Positions 23,670 to 32,884 of a stretch of 64,000 bases of DNA are shown in pieces. The notes below the pieces were generated by a model. The model was not told where the DNA came from, did no database searches, and saw only the letters and a program-made list of their open reading frames with translations. Source of the DNA: a candidate division Zixibacteria bacterium SM23_81 (GTDB lineage: Bacteria > SM23-81); the NCBI GenBank assembly GCA_001304015.1, contig LJUY01000008.1:12804-76803 (forward strand), written 5' to 3'. The translations under genes and the position numbers were made by a program. The stretch's first letter is position 1. Each line of letters starts with the position of its first letter.

Positions 23670-24356
23670 TCAGGCCTGGTATGGGGCCCAGAGGTAGGGT
23701 CTCTCGAAAAAGCCCGGTGGACATGTCAGGTCCTGAACGCGCTTGATGACCTTTGCGGGATTGCCCACCACAACGGCATCGTTGGGAACGTCCTCCACCA
23801 CTACGGATCCGGCTCCAACCAGGGCGTTTCTGCCAATGATCACGCCAGGTAGGATTGTCACGTTGGCTCCGATACGGGCTAGATCTTCCACCACCGCGCC
23901 CCCCAAGCACTGCTTGTAGTGTGGGCAATTCATGGGATGGGGGTCATCGGTAAAGACGGCATTAGGGCCTATGAAAACGTTGTCTCCCAACGTGACCATT
24001 TCTAAAAAGCAACCGCTATGAACACGCACGTTATTGCCGATTTTGTTGTCGAACTCAAGGATGGCGTTGGTGCCGATGCTGACTCCATCTCCCAGCACAT
24101 TTTTTTCCCGAATAGAAGTTCCCTGGCCGGTTTGGAAATCCTTGCCAATCTGGTTGCCGGCATAAATGGTGGTGAAAGGGCGAACCACAGCTCCTTCGCC
24201 GATGACCACCGGCAGCTCGCCAGCTTTTTTACCCCGAGGAGGTTGACCGATAATGGATGGCCCATAGATGACGGAACCCCGCCCGATCTTCACGTTAGGA
24301 AAGATGCGGCAGCCCTCATCGATTTGCACTTCGGGGAATTCTTCGTGTATTCTCAC
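23670..24356 (-). CDS. Left-handed beta-helix acyltransferase (WbpD/WlbB-like)
   Basis: 228 residues dominated by hexapeptide repeats of the LbH fold (VKIGRGSVIYGPSIIG, VVIGEGAVVRPFTTIYAG, IGKDFQTGQGTSIRE, LGDGVSIGTNAILE, VTILPGVIIGRNALVGAGSV). The end GNPAKVIKRVQDL matches N-acetyltransferases that act on UDP-3-amino-sugars. The start GTG overlaps the stop of the preceding oxidoreductase gene by four bases (GTGA), so the two are coupled, as WlbA-WlbB/WbpB-WbpD pairs are. Probably acetylates the 3-amino group of a UDP-2-acetamido-3-amino uronic acid. It is the last gene of the polysaccharide locus. A second paralog lies at 55005-55754. Confidence 0.85.
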   Translation of the reverse strand: MRIHEEFPEVQIDEGCRIFPNVKIGRGSVIYGPSIIGQPPRGKKAGELPVVIGEGAVVRPFTTIYAGNQIGKDFQTGQGTSIREKNVLGDGVSIGTNAILEFDNKIGNNVRVHSGCFLEMVTLGDNVFIGPNAVFTDDPHPMNCPHYKQCLGGAVVEDLARIGANVTILPGVIIGRNALVGAGSVVVEDVPNDAVVVGNPAKVIKRVQDLTCPPGFFERPYLWAPYQA

Positions 24357-25378
24357 TCTATTCTCTCCACGTGTCCGTTGTTTTCCAGCGATTTCTGAGT
24401 GGCCTCCAGAGCTTGGACTACCCGTAAGCCGCTATACCCATCTGTTCTCGGCTTTTTCCCGTTCCTGATGCAGTCGAAGAAATGGGCCACTTCTACACCC
24501 AAAGGCTCGTAACTATCTAACTTGGGGGAGACGATGTCACCAGCTCGATAGCTCAGTTGAAATTCCCCAAAGGAATACGGTTCTTTGTAATCCACTCCCT
24601 TGTCGTAAATTTTGACCTTTTCCATGACCTCGGTGTCGTCGTATACCAGCATCTTCTCACTACCGATAACCGCTGTCCGGCGCAACTTGCTGGGTGCCAA
24701 CCAACTCACCTCAACGTGAGCGACGCAACCCGATGGGAACTCCATGTTGATGAAAGCCACATCCGGAATGCCGCGTTGGACATAATCCTTGCCCAGGGCG
24801 GATATTCTTAGTGGGGCTGCTTTGAGCCAGTAAAAGAGGATGGCGAAGTCATGGGAAGCTAAATCCCATATTACACTGACATCCTTTCGGTGCAGACCCA
24901 GGTTTACCCGTGAGGAGCTGATGAAGTAGATTTCGCCCAACGCCCCTTGAGAAATGAGCTCTCCGATCTTCACAACTGGAGGGCTATATTCAAAGGTGTG
25001 GCCTACCATGAGGGTTAATCCTTCCTTCTCTGCCAGCTGGATGAGCTCAAGAGCCTCGGCAGTACTAGCGGTAAAGGGTTTTTCCACAAAAACGTGCTTG
25101 CCCGCCTTGAGAGCATCTCGAGTGAGATTGAAATGGGTATTCACAGGGGTTGCGATGGCCACGGCGTCGACCTCGTTTGAATCCATGAGATCCTCATAAT
25201 GTGATGTGACCTTCAGGGAAGGGTACCGCCCCTGAATGCGATCCAATTTGGACTTGTCCAGATCGCAAGCGATAACTTGCTGGCACGTTTTGTTGTTCAG
25301 AAAGTTTCTGATCAGATTAGGCCCCCAGTACCCACATCCCACGACGCCCACGGCGATCTTTTCCTTTGTTTTGTACAT
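24353..25378 (-). CDS. Gfo/Idh/MocA oxidoreductase (WbpB/WlbA-like)
   Basis: 341 residues. N-terminal Rossmann fold with VGVVGCGYWGPNLIRNF (residues 9-25), the EKP motif in HVFVEKPFTASTAEALELI (catalytic Lys near residue 96), GHTFEYSPPVVKIGE and the C-terminal VIWDLASHDFAILFYWL with the family's Asp-x-x-x-His. It resembles WlbA/WbpB, which oxidise the 3-hydroxyl of UDP-GlcNAcA. GAGGGTGAT before the ATG. Coupled to the acyltransferase. Paralog at 55812-56822 has the same layout. Confidence 0.85.
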   Translation of the reverse strand: MYKTKEKIAVGVVGCGYWGPNLIRNFLNNKTCQQVIACDLDKSKLDRIQGRYPSLKVTSHYEDLMDSNEVDAVAIATPVNTHFNLTRDALKAGKHVFVEKPFTASTAEALELIQLAEKEGLTLMVGHTFEYSPPVVKIGELISQGALGEIYFISSSRVNLGLHRKDVSVIWDLASHDFAILFYWLKAAPLRISALGKDYVQRGIPDVAFINMEFPSGCVAHVEVSWLAPSKLRRTAVIGSEKMLVYDDTEVMEKVKIYDKGVDYKEPYSFGEFQLSYRAGDIVSPKLDSYEPLGVEVAHFFDCIRNGKKPRTDGYSGLRVVQALEATQKSLENNGHVERIE

Positions 25379-25385
25379 ATCACCC

Positions 25386-26861
25386 TCACAGTGCGCCTTT
25401 CCCCGAGAGTGCTACGGGGATGGTTTTTAATAAGAGTTGAAGGTCGAAAAGCAGAGACCAATGCTCGACGTAGTACAAATCCAGCATCACCATGTCGTCG
25501 AAGCCCACCGCACTCCGAGCGCTGACCTGCCATAAGCCGGTGATGCCCGGTTTCACCTGGAGGCGCTTGGTATGCCAGTCCTTATACAGCTTCACCTCAT
25601 AAGGCAGTGGTGGACGAGGTCCCACCAAGCTCATCTCTCCTCGGATGACGTTGATGAGTTGGGGAAGCTCGTCCAGACTCAGCCTGCGTAGAAATTTTCC
25701 CACTCTGGTGATGCGAGGGTCGTTGGCCAGCTTAAACAACTTCTCTCCCTGTTTGTTTTCCCCCGCCGTTTGGCTATTTGAGATGAAATCTTTTAGATAT
25801 TTACGGTGGACGGCGTCACCCGGGTCACTGACCATAGTGCGTAGCTTATAAATGGTAAAAGGATGCCCATTTTTACCGAGCCTGGTCTGCTTAAAGAAAA
25901 CCGGTCCCGGCGAACTTACCTTAATCACTATACCTGTGAGGACTAAAACCGGTAAGGCTGTGAGCAATCCCAGGCTGGACAGGATTAAGTCCATAACACG
26001 CTTGATGAATTGGCCCACCTCCAAAAACCTGTTAGGTTGAATGGTAACAGCTGGAATGCCGTTGATCTTATCTACGGAGGAGTACTGACTCACCACATTT
26101 AGAAGTTCGGAGGTTAAGGTCAGCGGAAGTTGGGTGGCTTTGCATTTATCGATGAGAGTCAGCAACTCTGCATAGCTCAGCGAGGGGATACCTAGGAAGA
26201 TCTCCCCCACGTCGTACTTTTGAACTACCTCTGTGATGTCCGAGGTTGTGCCCAAAACAGCCAAATTACCCACTTTGGCGCCAGGCAGGGCCAATTTGTC
26301 GTCGACGAAACCGACGATGTCCAGACCAAGAGAGGGGCATTCTGTGATATATCTTGCCAGATGGCAGCCCCGTTGTCCCGCCCCAACGATGAGAGCTCTT
26401 CTGCCAGCCCCTTTCTTTCCAAGCAGTCCACAAACAAGCTTGCTGAATAGGAAACCGCGCCACAAGAAGAGAAATACCAAACTGGTGAGAAAGCTGAAAC
26501 CCACGAAGAGTCGGCTTTGAAGGTGCGAATCGGCCTTGAGCAGAAAGGTCAAGACCAATAGAAGGATGGTACCTGCCACCACTGCTTTAAACAATCGGAA
26601 AAGCTGGTCCAGGACCGGAAAAAAGTTTCTTTCCCGATACAGCCCCAAGATTGCAAAGAGGACCAGCCATCCCGCTGAGATAGCCAGCAAGAAGAACACG
26701 TTCTGGCCGCGCAAGCCAGCAGCTTCCCCAAAAAGTCCAGAGCCGAAGCGCAACCACTGTGCGAAGAGAAAGGAAGACAAGATGGCGACGAAATCGGCTA
26801 CTGCCAGCAAGGTCACCATGGTGTTTCGCTTCTCATAATGTTCCCTGTTCACCGCAGCCAT
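25386..26861 (-). CDS. Polyprenyl phosphosugar transferase (WbaP/WcaJ-type initiating enzyme)
   Basis: 491 residues. Four N-terminal hydrophobic helices (about 18-140), a Rossmann-like soluble domain ([20 protein letters not shown], about 160-250), a fifth helix ([20 protein letters not shown]) and the catalytic PGT domain: [56 protein letters not shown] and [13 protein letters not shown]. This enzyme transfers the first sugar phosphate to undecaprenyl phosphate in the inner membrane, starting polymer repeat synthesis. A hydrophilic insert of 25 residues ([15 protein letters not shown]) lies within the PGT domain. Confidence 0.93.
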   Translation of the reverse strand: MAAVNREHYEKRNTMVTLLAVADFVAILSSFLFAQWLRFGSGLFGEAAGLRGQNVFFLLAISAGWLVLFAILGLYRERNFFPVLDQLFRLFKAVVAGTILLLVLTFLLKADSHLQSRLFVGFSFLTSLVFLFLWRGFLFSKLVCGLLGKKGAGRRALIVGAGQRGCHLARYITECPSLGLDIVGFVDDKLALPGAKVGNLAVLGTTSDITEVVQKYDVGEIFLGIPSLSYAELLTLIDKCKATQLPLTLTSELLNVVSQYSSVDKINGIPAVTIQPNRFLEVGQFIKRVMDLILSSLGLLTALPVLVLTGIVIKVSSPGPVFFKQTRLGKNGHPFTIYKLRTMVSDPGDAVHRKYLKDFISNSQTAGENKQGEKLFKLANDPRITRVGKFLRRLSLDELPQLINVIRGEMSLVGPRPPLPYEVKLYKDWHTKRLQVKPGITGLWQVSARSAVGFDDMVMLDLYYVEHWSLLFDLQLLLKTIPVALSGKGAL

Positions 26862-26921
26862 ACAAGCTCACCGATTTTCCAAAGTTCGGAAAATGCTGGT
26901 CAGAGATTCTTCATTGTTTAT

Positions 26922-28019
26922 TTACACGAACTTCTTGATCCCTTGAATCACATGCTGAATTTGCTCTTCGCTTAATTCGGCAAACATAGGCAGAGATAGA
27001 ACCTGAGCAGCACACTGCTCGGCGACGGGGAATGCGCCTGGCTGAAATCCCAAGTGAGCATATGCCTCTTGAAGATGGAGTGCGATGGGGTAATGAAACC
27101 CCACAGCTACCCCATGGGCCTGCAGGTGTTCTGCCAGCGCGTCACGATCTTTCAGTCGGATAATATATAGATGAAAAACGTGTTTCGCAAATTTTTTTTC
27201 GATAGGGGTGATAATATCTACATCCTGGAGTAACTCACTATAACGCTGAGCGTTGTTGCGCCGCCGGCGTGTCCAATCCTCCAAATGCCTGAGTTTTACG
27301 GTGAGAACAGCGGCCTGAATGCCATCTAATCGGTAGTTGAAGCCCTCACGAGTGTGTTTGTTTTTCTCCGCCTGGCCATGATTACATAGAATTCGGATCT
27401 TATCAGCCAACTGGGAGTCATTGGTCAGCACCATACCCCCATCTCCGTAAGCGCCCAGGTTTTTCCCTGGGTAAAAACTTATACAGCCCACCCTGCCGAG
27501 GGCTCCCACCTTCCTCCCCTTATACTCCGCCCCATGAGCCTGGCAGGCATCCTCGATGACGGTGAGGCCGTGGCGGCTGGCGATCTCCAGGATGGGGTCC
27601 ATGTCCGCTGGTTGACCATAAAGATGGACCGGCATGATGGCCTTTGTCCTGGGAGTAATGGCCCCCTCTATCTTGGAGACGTCGATGTTGTAACTTTCTA
27701 GGTCCACGTCCACAAAGACCGGGCTGGCACCGGATAAGGTGATGGCTTCGGTTGTAGCGATAAATGTGTTGGGAACGGTGATCACTTCATCGCCGGGTCC
27801 GATGTCGCAGGCCACAAGGCTGACGTGAAGGGCAGCGGTCCCGGAGCTGACTCCAATGGCGTGTTTTGCCTCACAAAAAGCGGCAAATTTGTCTTCAAAT
27901 ACCTTTAGGTGGGGCCCACCTACGAAACTGCACTTGTCGATGACCTCCTGAATGGCGAGGTTGATCTCATCGCGAATCTGTGAAAGCTGGGCCTTCAGGT
28001 CTACGAAGGGTACGTTCAT
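26922..28019 (-). CDS. DegT/DnrJ/EryC1/StrS aminotransferase (first copy, WbpE-like)
   Basis: 365 residues. Motifs: NVPFVDLKAQLSQIRDEINL at the N-terminus, SSGTAALHVSLVACDIGPGD, PVHLYGQPADMDPILEIA, IEDACQAHGAEYKGRKVG and the PLP lysine in SFYPGKNLGAYGDGG (about residue 184). Sugar aminotransferase of the WbpE/PglE class, moving an amino group to a keto sugar on UDP. The gene is 60 bases from the initiating transferase gene and fits with the adjacent oxidoreductase and acyltransferase. A paralog is at 52769-53872. Confidence 0.9.
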   Translation of the reverse strand: MNVPFVDLKAQLSQIRDEINLAIQEVIDKCSFVGGPHLKVFEDKFAAFCEAKHAIGVSSGTAALHVSLVACDIGPGDEVITVPNTFIATTEAITLSGASPVFVDVDLESYNIDVSKIEGAITPRTKAIMPVHLYGQPADMDPILEIASRHGLTVIEDACQAHGAEYKGRKVGALGRVGCISFYPGKNLGAYGDGGMVLTNDSQLADKIRILCNHGQAEKNKHTREGFNYRLDGIQAAVLTVKLRHLEDWTRRRRNNAQRYSELLQDVDIITPIEKKFAKHVFHLYIIRLKDRDALAEHLQAHGVAVGFHYPIALHLQEAYAHLGFQPGAFPVAEQCAAQVLSLPMFAELSEEQIQHVIQGIKKFV

Positions 28020-28256
28020 TGAAGATCCTTTCTAGTGTTGTAGTCTTTACCCGTGCAGATAAAAATCAAGTTGCGATCGTGTGCAACGGTAAAAATATGC
28101 TTCGGTGTGGATGAAAAAACTTACTTCGTCAATATGTTTTGGATCTTTACAAACGCTGATAAAACAGCATTTTCCTCCCTGCTGTAGCAAGATTTCAAAA
28201 TCTCCGAGTAAAACAGACGACATCATGTGCTGCTTTTACGGTCATAAATTGATAGA

Positions 28257-29444
28257 TCAGCTTCTTCCAACTCTCGGTGAATGCACCGTATAGGCACCCA
28301 AAGCTTTCTTAAACACTGTGATCATATTTGATATGTTTATATCCATTGTATAAAACTGTTCATACCTCCTCCTTCCGGTTAACCCCATTTTCCTTCGGAG
28401 CTCTGGATGTTCTATGAGCCTCTTTAATGCTCTGGCAAGTTCTTCCACATTTTCTTTTTCCACCAAGATTCCCGTTTCACCATGAATGACCGTTTCAGGG
28501 ATGGCTGCATGCCAGGTGGAGATAACCGGGCATCCCGCAGCCATTGCTTCGATAATGCTGTGTGGATGAGCTTCAACTGGATAGAAGGTAGGCAATACAA
28601 ATATATCTGTTTCTTTTAATAATTCTTCCTTCGTTTTGCCCGCCACAATTCCAGCGAAACGAACGACTTCTCTCAATGAGCTTTGATTGATAAAGCCCTC
28701 AACCTTTTTTTTAACTTCCAGACCACTCGATGTCCAAGCTCCTGCGATTGTTAATTGAAAAGGTTGAGTATGATCAAAGATGTTTTTTATAGCTTCTAAT
28801 AAAATCAACACCCCTTTTGTAGGATCAATATTGCTCATATAAGTTAATTGTACTGGATTATTGTGATCAAAGGATTTTATAACCTTTCCTCCGGGATAAG
28901 GATCAAATGCTGTGCCGTTTGGAATAACATCGACTCTGTCCACTGGAAACCAAGGTTCTACCATTGGTCGTAAGCACTCCCCTAGGACAATCGCTCGGTT
29001 CGTCCTTTTGAGAAAAAAATCGATAAAGCGCCTATAAATCCACTTGCTATGATAATAAAAGTTCTTAAAATAACTTGTGCGGAAATGGCTAATAATAATA
29101 GAGTTGCCCAGGAGTTTTGTCAGAATAATAAACAGACCCTCTCTCAAACATGACCCTGTATTTGTACCTGGAAGGACGTAGATGGCATCGGGTTTTTTGA
29201 AAATACAAGTAAAGGCAAGTTGCAGCAAATTTTTTAAAGCCAGTGATATATTTATTAAATCAAATTTTCCTAGATTTTTAAAATCTCTGTGATCTGAAGT
29301 ATCTAAATGGAGGAGATCAAATTCCTCCTTTATACGTGAGTTCAATAAATTCTGTATCGCAATTGTGCAGCCGTGGTAGGGAGGAGGTATAGAACCGATA
29401 ATCATTATTTTAGGCTTACGCTTTGCCGAGGATTCTTTTAACAT
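28257..29444 (-). CDS. GT4-type glycosyltransferase
   Basis: 395 residues with the GT-B fold: N-terminal MIIGSIPPPYHGCTIAIQNL, nucleotide-sugar half with VQLTYMSNIDPTKGVLILLE, the E-x7-E motif HPHSIIEAMAAGCPVISTWH and a helical end. Adds a sugar from a nucleotide donor to the lipid-linked repeat at the cytosolic face. It is clearly related to the enzyme at 46578-47708 (shared PPPxHG start and LHLDTSDxRxxxNxGxxD segment). The 236 bases before the next gene (28020-28256) hold nothing recognisable. Confidence 0.88.
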   Translation of the reverse strand: MLKESSAKRKPKIMIIGSIPPPYHGCTIAIQNLLNSRIKEEFDLLHLDTSDHRDFKNLGKFDLINISLALKNLLQLAFTCIFKKPDAIYVLPGTNTGSCLREGLFIILTKLLGNSIIISHFRTSYFKNFYYHSKWIYRRFIDFFLKRTNRAIVLGECLRPMVEPWFPVDRVDVIPNGTAFDPYPGGKVIKSFDHNNPVQLTYMSNIDPTKGVLILLEAIKNIFDHTQPFQLTIAGAWTSSGLEVKKKVEGFINQSSLREVVRFAGIVAGKTKEELLKETDIFVLPTFYPVEAHPHSIIEAMAAGCPVISTWHAAIPETVIHGETGILVEKENVEELARALKRLIEHPELRRKMGLTGRRRYEQFYTMDINISNMITVFKKALGAYTVHSPRVGRS

Positions 29445-29542
29445 CGATCATACTCTTGATATGAAAATCGTTTTAGAAGAAAACCAACTCTTCAATAATT
29501 TAATATTCGAATACAATACAAACCAAATACGCGAAACAGTGT

Positions 29543-30964
29543 TCACTGCACGCTGGCATTTCTCGCTTTTTCCATGGACCTTTTCACAATCAGTGCAGCC
29601 AGTATGAGCAGATATGCCCCGCTCACGTGGGTGTAGTCAAATACATGTGATACAAAAGACCAAGAAAATAGAGCGACTGTAAATCCACAAAGTGATAAGC
29701 CAAGACTCTTCAAAATTTCGTCGTCAGAATTTCTGAATTTCCAGCCCAACCTAAATAAAGACAGCCACATAAATAAGTATAGAGCAAATCCTAAATACCC
29801 TGTTTCGATGAGATATTGCAGCATGTCATTGTGTAGTTCATTATACTCACCAAAGGCCGTTTTTAGATAAACTGGTGTTGTTCCAAAGCCCTCGCCCAAA
29901 AGAGATTGCTGAAGCTCCCGAGCAACCTGCCACAGTTCCAGCCTTCCCTTAAATCGCACCAAATGCAGCGCTGAGCCAATATCCCCCTGGAATAGATGCG
30001 TAAAAAATTGACTTGGCCCGTATGTGGATTTGAACATGCTTTCTTGAAACCCTGTCGTATAGAAAAGAACATATATTCCCAGGATAACAAGTCCTAATGA
30101 CAATATTCCCTTAGCAACCATGGAGAGAGAAATCTTTTTAATTGATAGCAGAACAACTGAAAGACCACCTAACACCAGAGCGAGTATGGCCGCCCGTTGC
30201 ACTATAAACAAGAGGATGATGAAGCTATGAATCATAATGAAAATAGGTAGTTTTTTTGTTTTATTTACCAACCACAAACTCAATGCAAGAAGAGCCACAA
30301 AGACTATGTAGAACTTTGAAGGGTGTCGTCCTGAATAGCCTTCAAAATAAAGCGTTGAAGTTCCTGGCCAAAGAGTTTGCGCAAAAGGAGCTGCAATAGT
30401 TGAAACTATTAAAAAGATTATAGCTCCAATTATGAGCATTTTAACACATCGTTCGGAGGAAATACGATTGTCCAACATCAGAGATAGCGCTAAAAATGCT
30501 GCCATAAGAAACTTTGGATAGTACCTCATAGAATCCATGGGCGAGATAGCCCAAATAATGGTTATTCCTAGATAGCCTATCCATGGGAATATGCCGAGCA
30601 GCAACCTCCTCCCCTCCCAGGTCTTAGCGACGGCATGCATATTTTTTACCAAAAACAAACTATACAACAAGTAAATAACAGCTAAGAAGGTCGTTCTTGC
30701 CCAATTTAAAGTGACTAACCCTCCTAGGCGGTCCAAGGCTCCAGGAAAAGTTAATGCGCCGAGAACAAGATAATAATATAGCACATACTCAGTACGAGAT
30801 ATCAAGATCGCCAATACGATGGAACAGAATAGGACCATAACGAGCACTGAGTAATAGCCCCATCCGGCTATTAAGCCTACGACACATGAGAAAAGTGCTA
30901 TAAACAGAACGGGAATAATGTTGGGAGATTTTAAATATGCTATTGAGTTACGGTAGTTTGTCAC
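29543..30964 (-). CDS. O-antigen polymerase/ligase (Wzy/WaaL family), copy 1
   Basis: 473 residues with about 11 hydrophobic helices and one large periplasmic loop (about residues 310-370) that contains the family pattern: SALHLVRFKGRLELWQVARE and LLGEGFGTTPVYLKTAFGEY followed by NELHNDMLQYLIETGYLGF, i.e. the R-x3-W, G-x-G and HND-x-x-Q elements of Wzy_C/WaaL. It polymerises or ligates lipid-linked glycans in the periplasm. The gene at 33849-35339 is a close paralog over the whole length. Confidence 0.88.
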   Translation of the reverse strand: MTNYRNSIAYLKSPNIIPVLFIALFSCVVGLIAGWGYYSVLVMVLFCSIVLAILISRTEYVLYYYLVLGALTFPGALDRLGGLVTLNWARTTFLAVIYLLYSLFLVKNMHAVAKTWEGRRLLLGIFPWIGYLGITIIWAISPMDSMRYYPKFLMAAFLALSLMLDNRISSERCVKMLIIGAIIFLIVSTIAAPFAQTLWPGTSTLYFEGYSGRHPSKFYIVFVALLALSLWLVNKTKKLPIFIMIHSFIILLFIVQRAAILALVLGGLSVVLLSIKKISLSMVAKGILSLGLVILGIYVLFYTTGFQESMFKSTYGPSQFFTHLFQGDIGSALHLVRFKGRLELWQVARELQQSLLGEGFGTTPVYLKTAFGEYNELHNDMLQYLIETGYLGFALYLFMWLSLFRLGWKFRNSDDEILKSLGLSLCGFTVALFSWSFVSHVFDYTHVSGAYLLILAALIVKRSMEKARNASVQ

Positions 30965-31108
30965 TTCTTTTGTCCAGCTTGGCGGTTTTCAAATTTCGGC
31001 GATGCGATAGATATATGCAACGTGTAAAGTTAAAAACCTCTGAACTGAGGGAGTTTGAAATGAAATCACATAAGTATTGACCAATGGTAGAGTAGAATCT
31101 GTGCATCT

Positions 31109-31341
31109 ATGGTTATACGTGAACTCAGGTACTTTAAGCTAAACGAAAAGGGTTCCTGGCAGAGATATCGTGAAGCTATAGCGACGGCTCCTTATACCTG
31201 CTTTAAGGGCTCTCAAGATCGCTGGTGAAACTCAACTCCCCACCGTCCAGGATGCCAATTCGTATGTGGCGGGTTTGGTCATTTTTCCCGATTATATTCC
31301 TTTCTCGGCGACCACGGACAAAAAAGGTTCCGACTAAGAAG
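31109..31341 (+). pseudogene. Possible decayed coding fragment
   Basis: In the 440-base gap (30965-31406) two overlapping plus-strand frames look protein-like: from an ATG at 31109 MVIRELRYFKLNEKGSWQRY and onward to a TGA at 31226-31228, and in the next frame, beginning about 31195, ALKIAGETQLPTVQDANSYV continuing to a TAA near 31339. A single frameshift would join them. No family was recognised and no ribosome-binding site is seen. It may be a remnant of a gene damaged when the surrounding A+T-rich block was acquired. Confidence 0.25.
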
Positions 31342-31406
31342 AACAACTAGGGGATAAAGTACCCCACCATGGAGCAAAGGAGGCCGCCATTGGAGTTCGA
31401 TATAAT

Positions 31407-32258
31407 TTAGATTTTTTCCCCAATGCAGTAAATTGAAGGTCTTAAACTTGGCAGTAGAATATGCGAAATATATATGCCATATAAACCCATGGTTATTGGA
31501 GTAAAAAGACCGTGTTTACAATTACGATACCTATTAAGAGCACGCGTCTTCGAATGTTCTAGAGACATTATTGTCTGAATATGTTTAAAGCCAGAGAGCT
31601 CGAGGAGCCTGCGGTACTCCTTCCGGTTGTATTCTCGATAGTGTGAATAATACTTATCTGCAATCCAAAGATCAAACGGTATATAAGGATGTTTACCGAA
31701 AAACAATTTAACTTTCTTAACTAGAGATACTGAATTTGGGCCACCGAGAATGAGTTTACCATTGTGTTTTAGAACTCGCCCAATTTCTCTGAGTAACCTT
31801 AATGGATGCCCTGGCAGATGCTCGATAACCGCGAAGATAGTAACAACATCAAAAAAATCTGATTTGAATGGTAACTTTGCGTTAAGCCAAAAGTCTTGAG
31901 TAATAACAGAAATCTTCGCTTCACCCATGAGTTTCAAGCCCCTATCACTTGGCCCCATCCTGTTCTCTTCCGTGTATTCTTCGAATCTGTCTACTAGGTG
32001 AAGTTTAAGATCTTGGTTTACTAGTCTTTGAATACAGAGGAGATTTACACCCATCCCTCCTCCTACATCGAGTATCCGCGTTCCATCTTCAAGATTTTTA
32101 AGGATTAATTGTATTTCAAACAAGTATTTTCCATAGTTCTCAAATAAGATTTTGTTTTTTGCTGGTAGCCCAAAAGCTTCAGCTACTTCAAGTAGCCTGG
32201 CTGCAATATTATTGGCTGTAAATTTAAACTTATTCATTTTGTTTATTTGATTCTTCAA
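31407..32258 (-). CDS. Class I SAM-dependent methyltransferase
   Basis: 283 residues. SAM-binding motif I TRILDVGGGMGVNLLC near residue 62, motif II-like KLHLVDRFEE, motif III DVVTIFAVIEHLPGHPLRLL and motif post-III GKLILGGPNSVSL. These are typical of small-molecule or glycan O-methyltransferases of the Methyltransf_11/23 type. Placed in the A+T-rich block among polysaccharide genes, so a sugar methylation role is likely but not shown. No clear ribosome-binding site. Confidence 0.85.
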   Translation of the reverse strand: MKNQINKMNKFKFTANNIAARLLEVAEAFGLPAKNKILFENYGKYLFEIQLILKNLEDGTRILDVGGGMGVNLLCIQRLVNQDLKLHLVDRFEEYTEENRMGPSDRGLKLMGEAKISVITQDFWLNAKLPFKSDFFDVVTIFAVIEHLPGHPLRLLREIGRVLKHNGKLILGGPNSVSLVKKVKLFFGKHPYIPFDLWIADKYYSHYREYNRKEYRRLLELSGFKHIQTIMSLEHSKTRALNRYRNCKHGLFTPITMGLYGIYISHILLPSLRPSIYCIGEKI

Positions 32259-32884
32259 ATATATATTCTCAAAACATTACGTGAAACGAATTGCTACTTT
32301 TATATCTAAATCTTGCCGAAGGATGTTAACCTCCCTTTTCCCAATTAAAGGGACTTTGTTGTTTTCACAAACAATGACTTCCGATGTTGCGGTATCCTAG
32401 TAAAGATAGATAGTTGACTACAGTCTGGCAAGAAATCTCAGAGACCAAACGGAAAATTCATAGAAGAAATGCCGAAATACTTGATAAAGACTCCTTTTGC
32501 CCATCCTCTAAGATCATCAGGATCGTCTACTCAAACTCAGCCTTTCGTACCATGGTACAGAAGCTTGGACACTTAGCTGCCGGACCGCAGTTTCGATTCA
32601 TTTTGGTTCTACCACAGACTGGAACTCAACGGCCTCAATTCCATCTTGTGGGGAGCTTCAGGATTTAATTCTGTGAACGACGAATAGTATGCAACTAATC
32701 GTAATTAACTTACGGACCGGATTGTGAGGAATCCGCATCCGAACGGTGATTTTCCCCTCATGAAGAAAATAAAACACCTCTTCGCAAGCCAACTGCTTCA
32801 AGGTCATAATTGCTAACTAGGAATTATAACTCATTAAAATCGATAAAGACACGCCTCGATTTCTTCATAGCAGGTGTTGTGGAT
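32259..32884. other. Non-coding gap within the polysaccharide locus
   Basis: 626 bases without a credible gene. A plus-strand open frame (about 32414-32668) has no ribosome-binding site and no recognisable domain. An 18-base word ATCCGAACGGTGATTTTC at about 32738-32755 also occurs inside the L25 gene (near 20738), which could be chance or a tiny duplicated fragment. Confidence 0.5.

Noticed and set aside
32738-32755. 18-base word shared with the L25 gene near 20738
   Set aside because: Too short to establish duplication; could be chance. Only a genome-wide search could decide.
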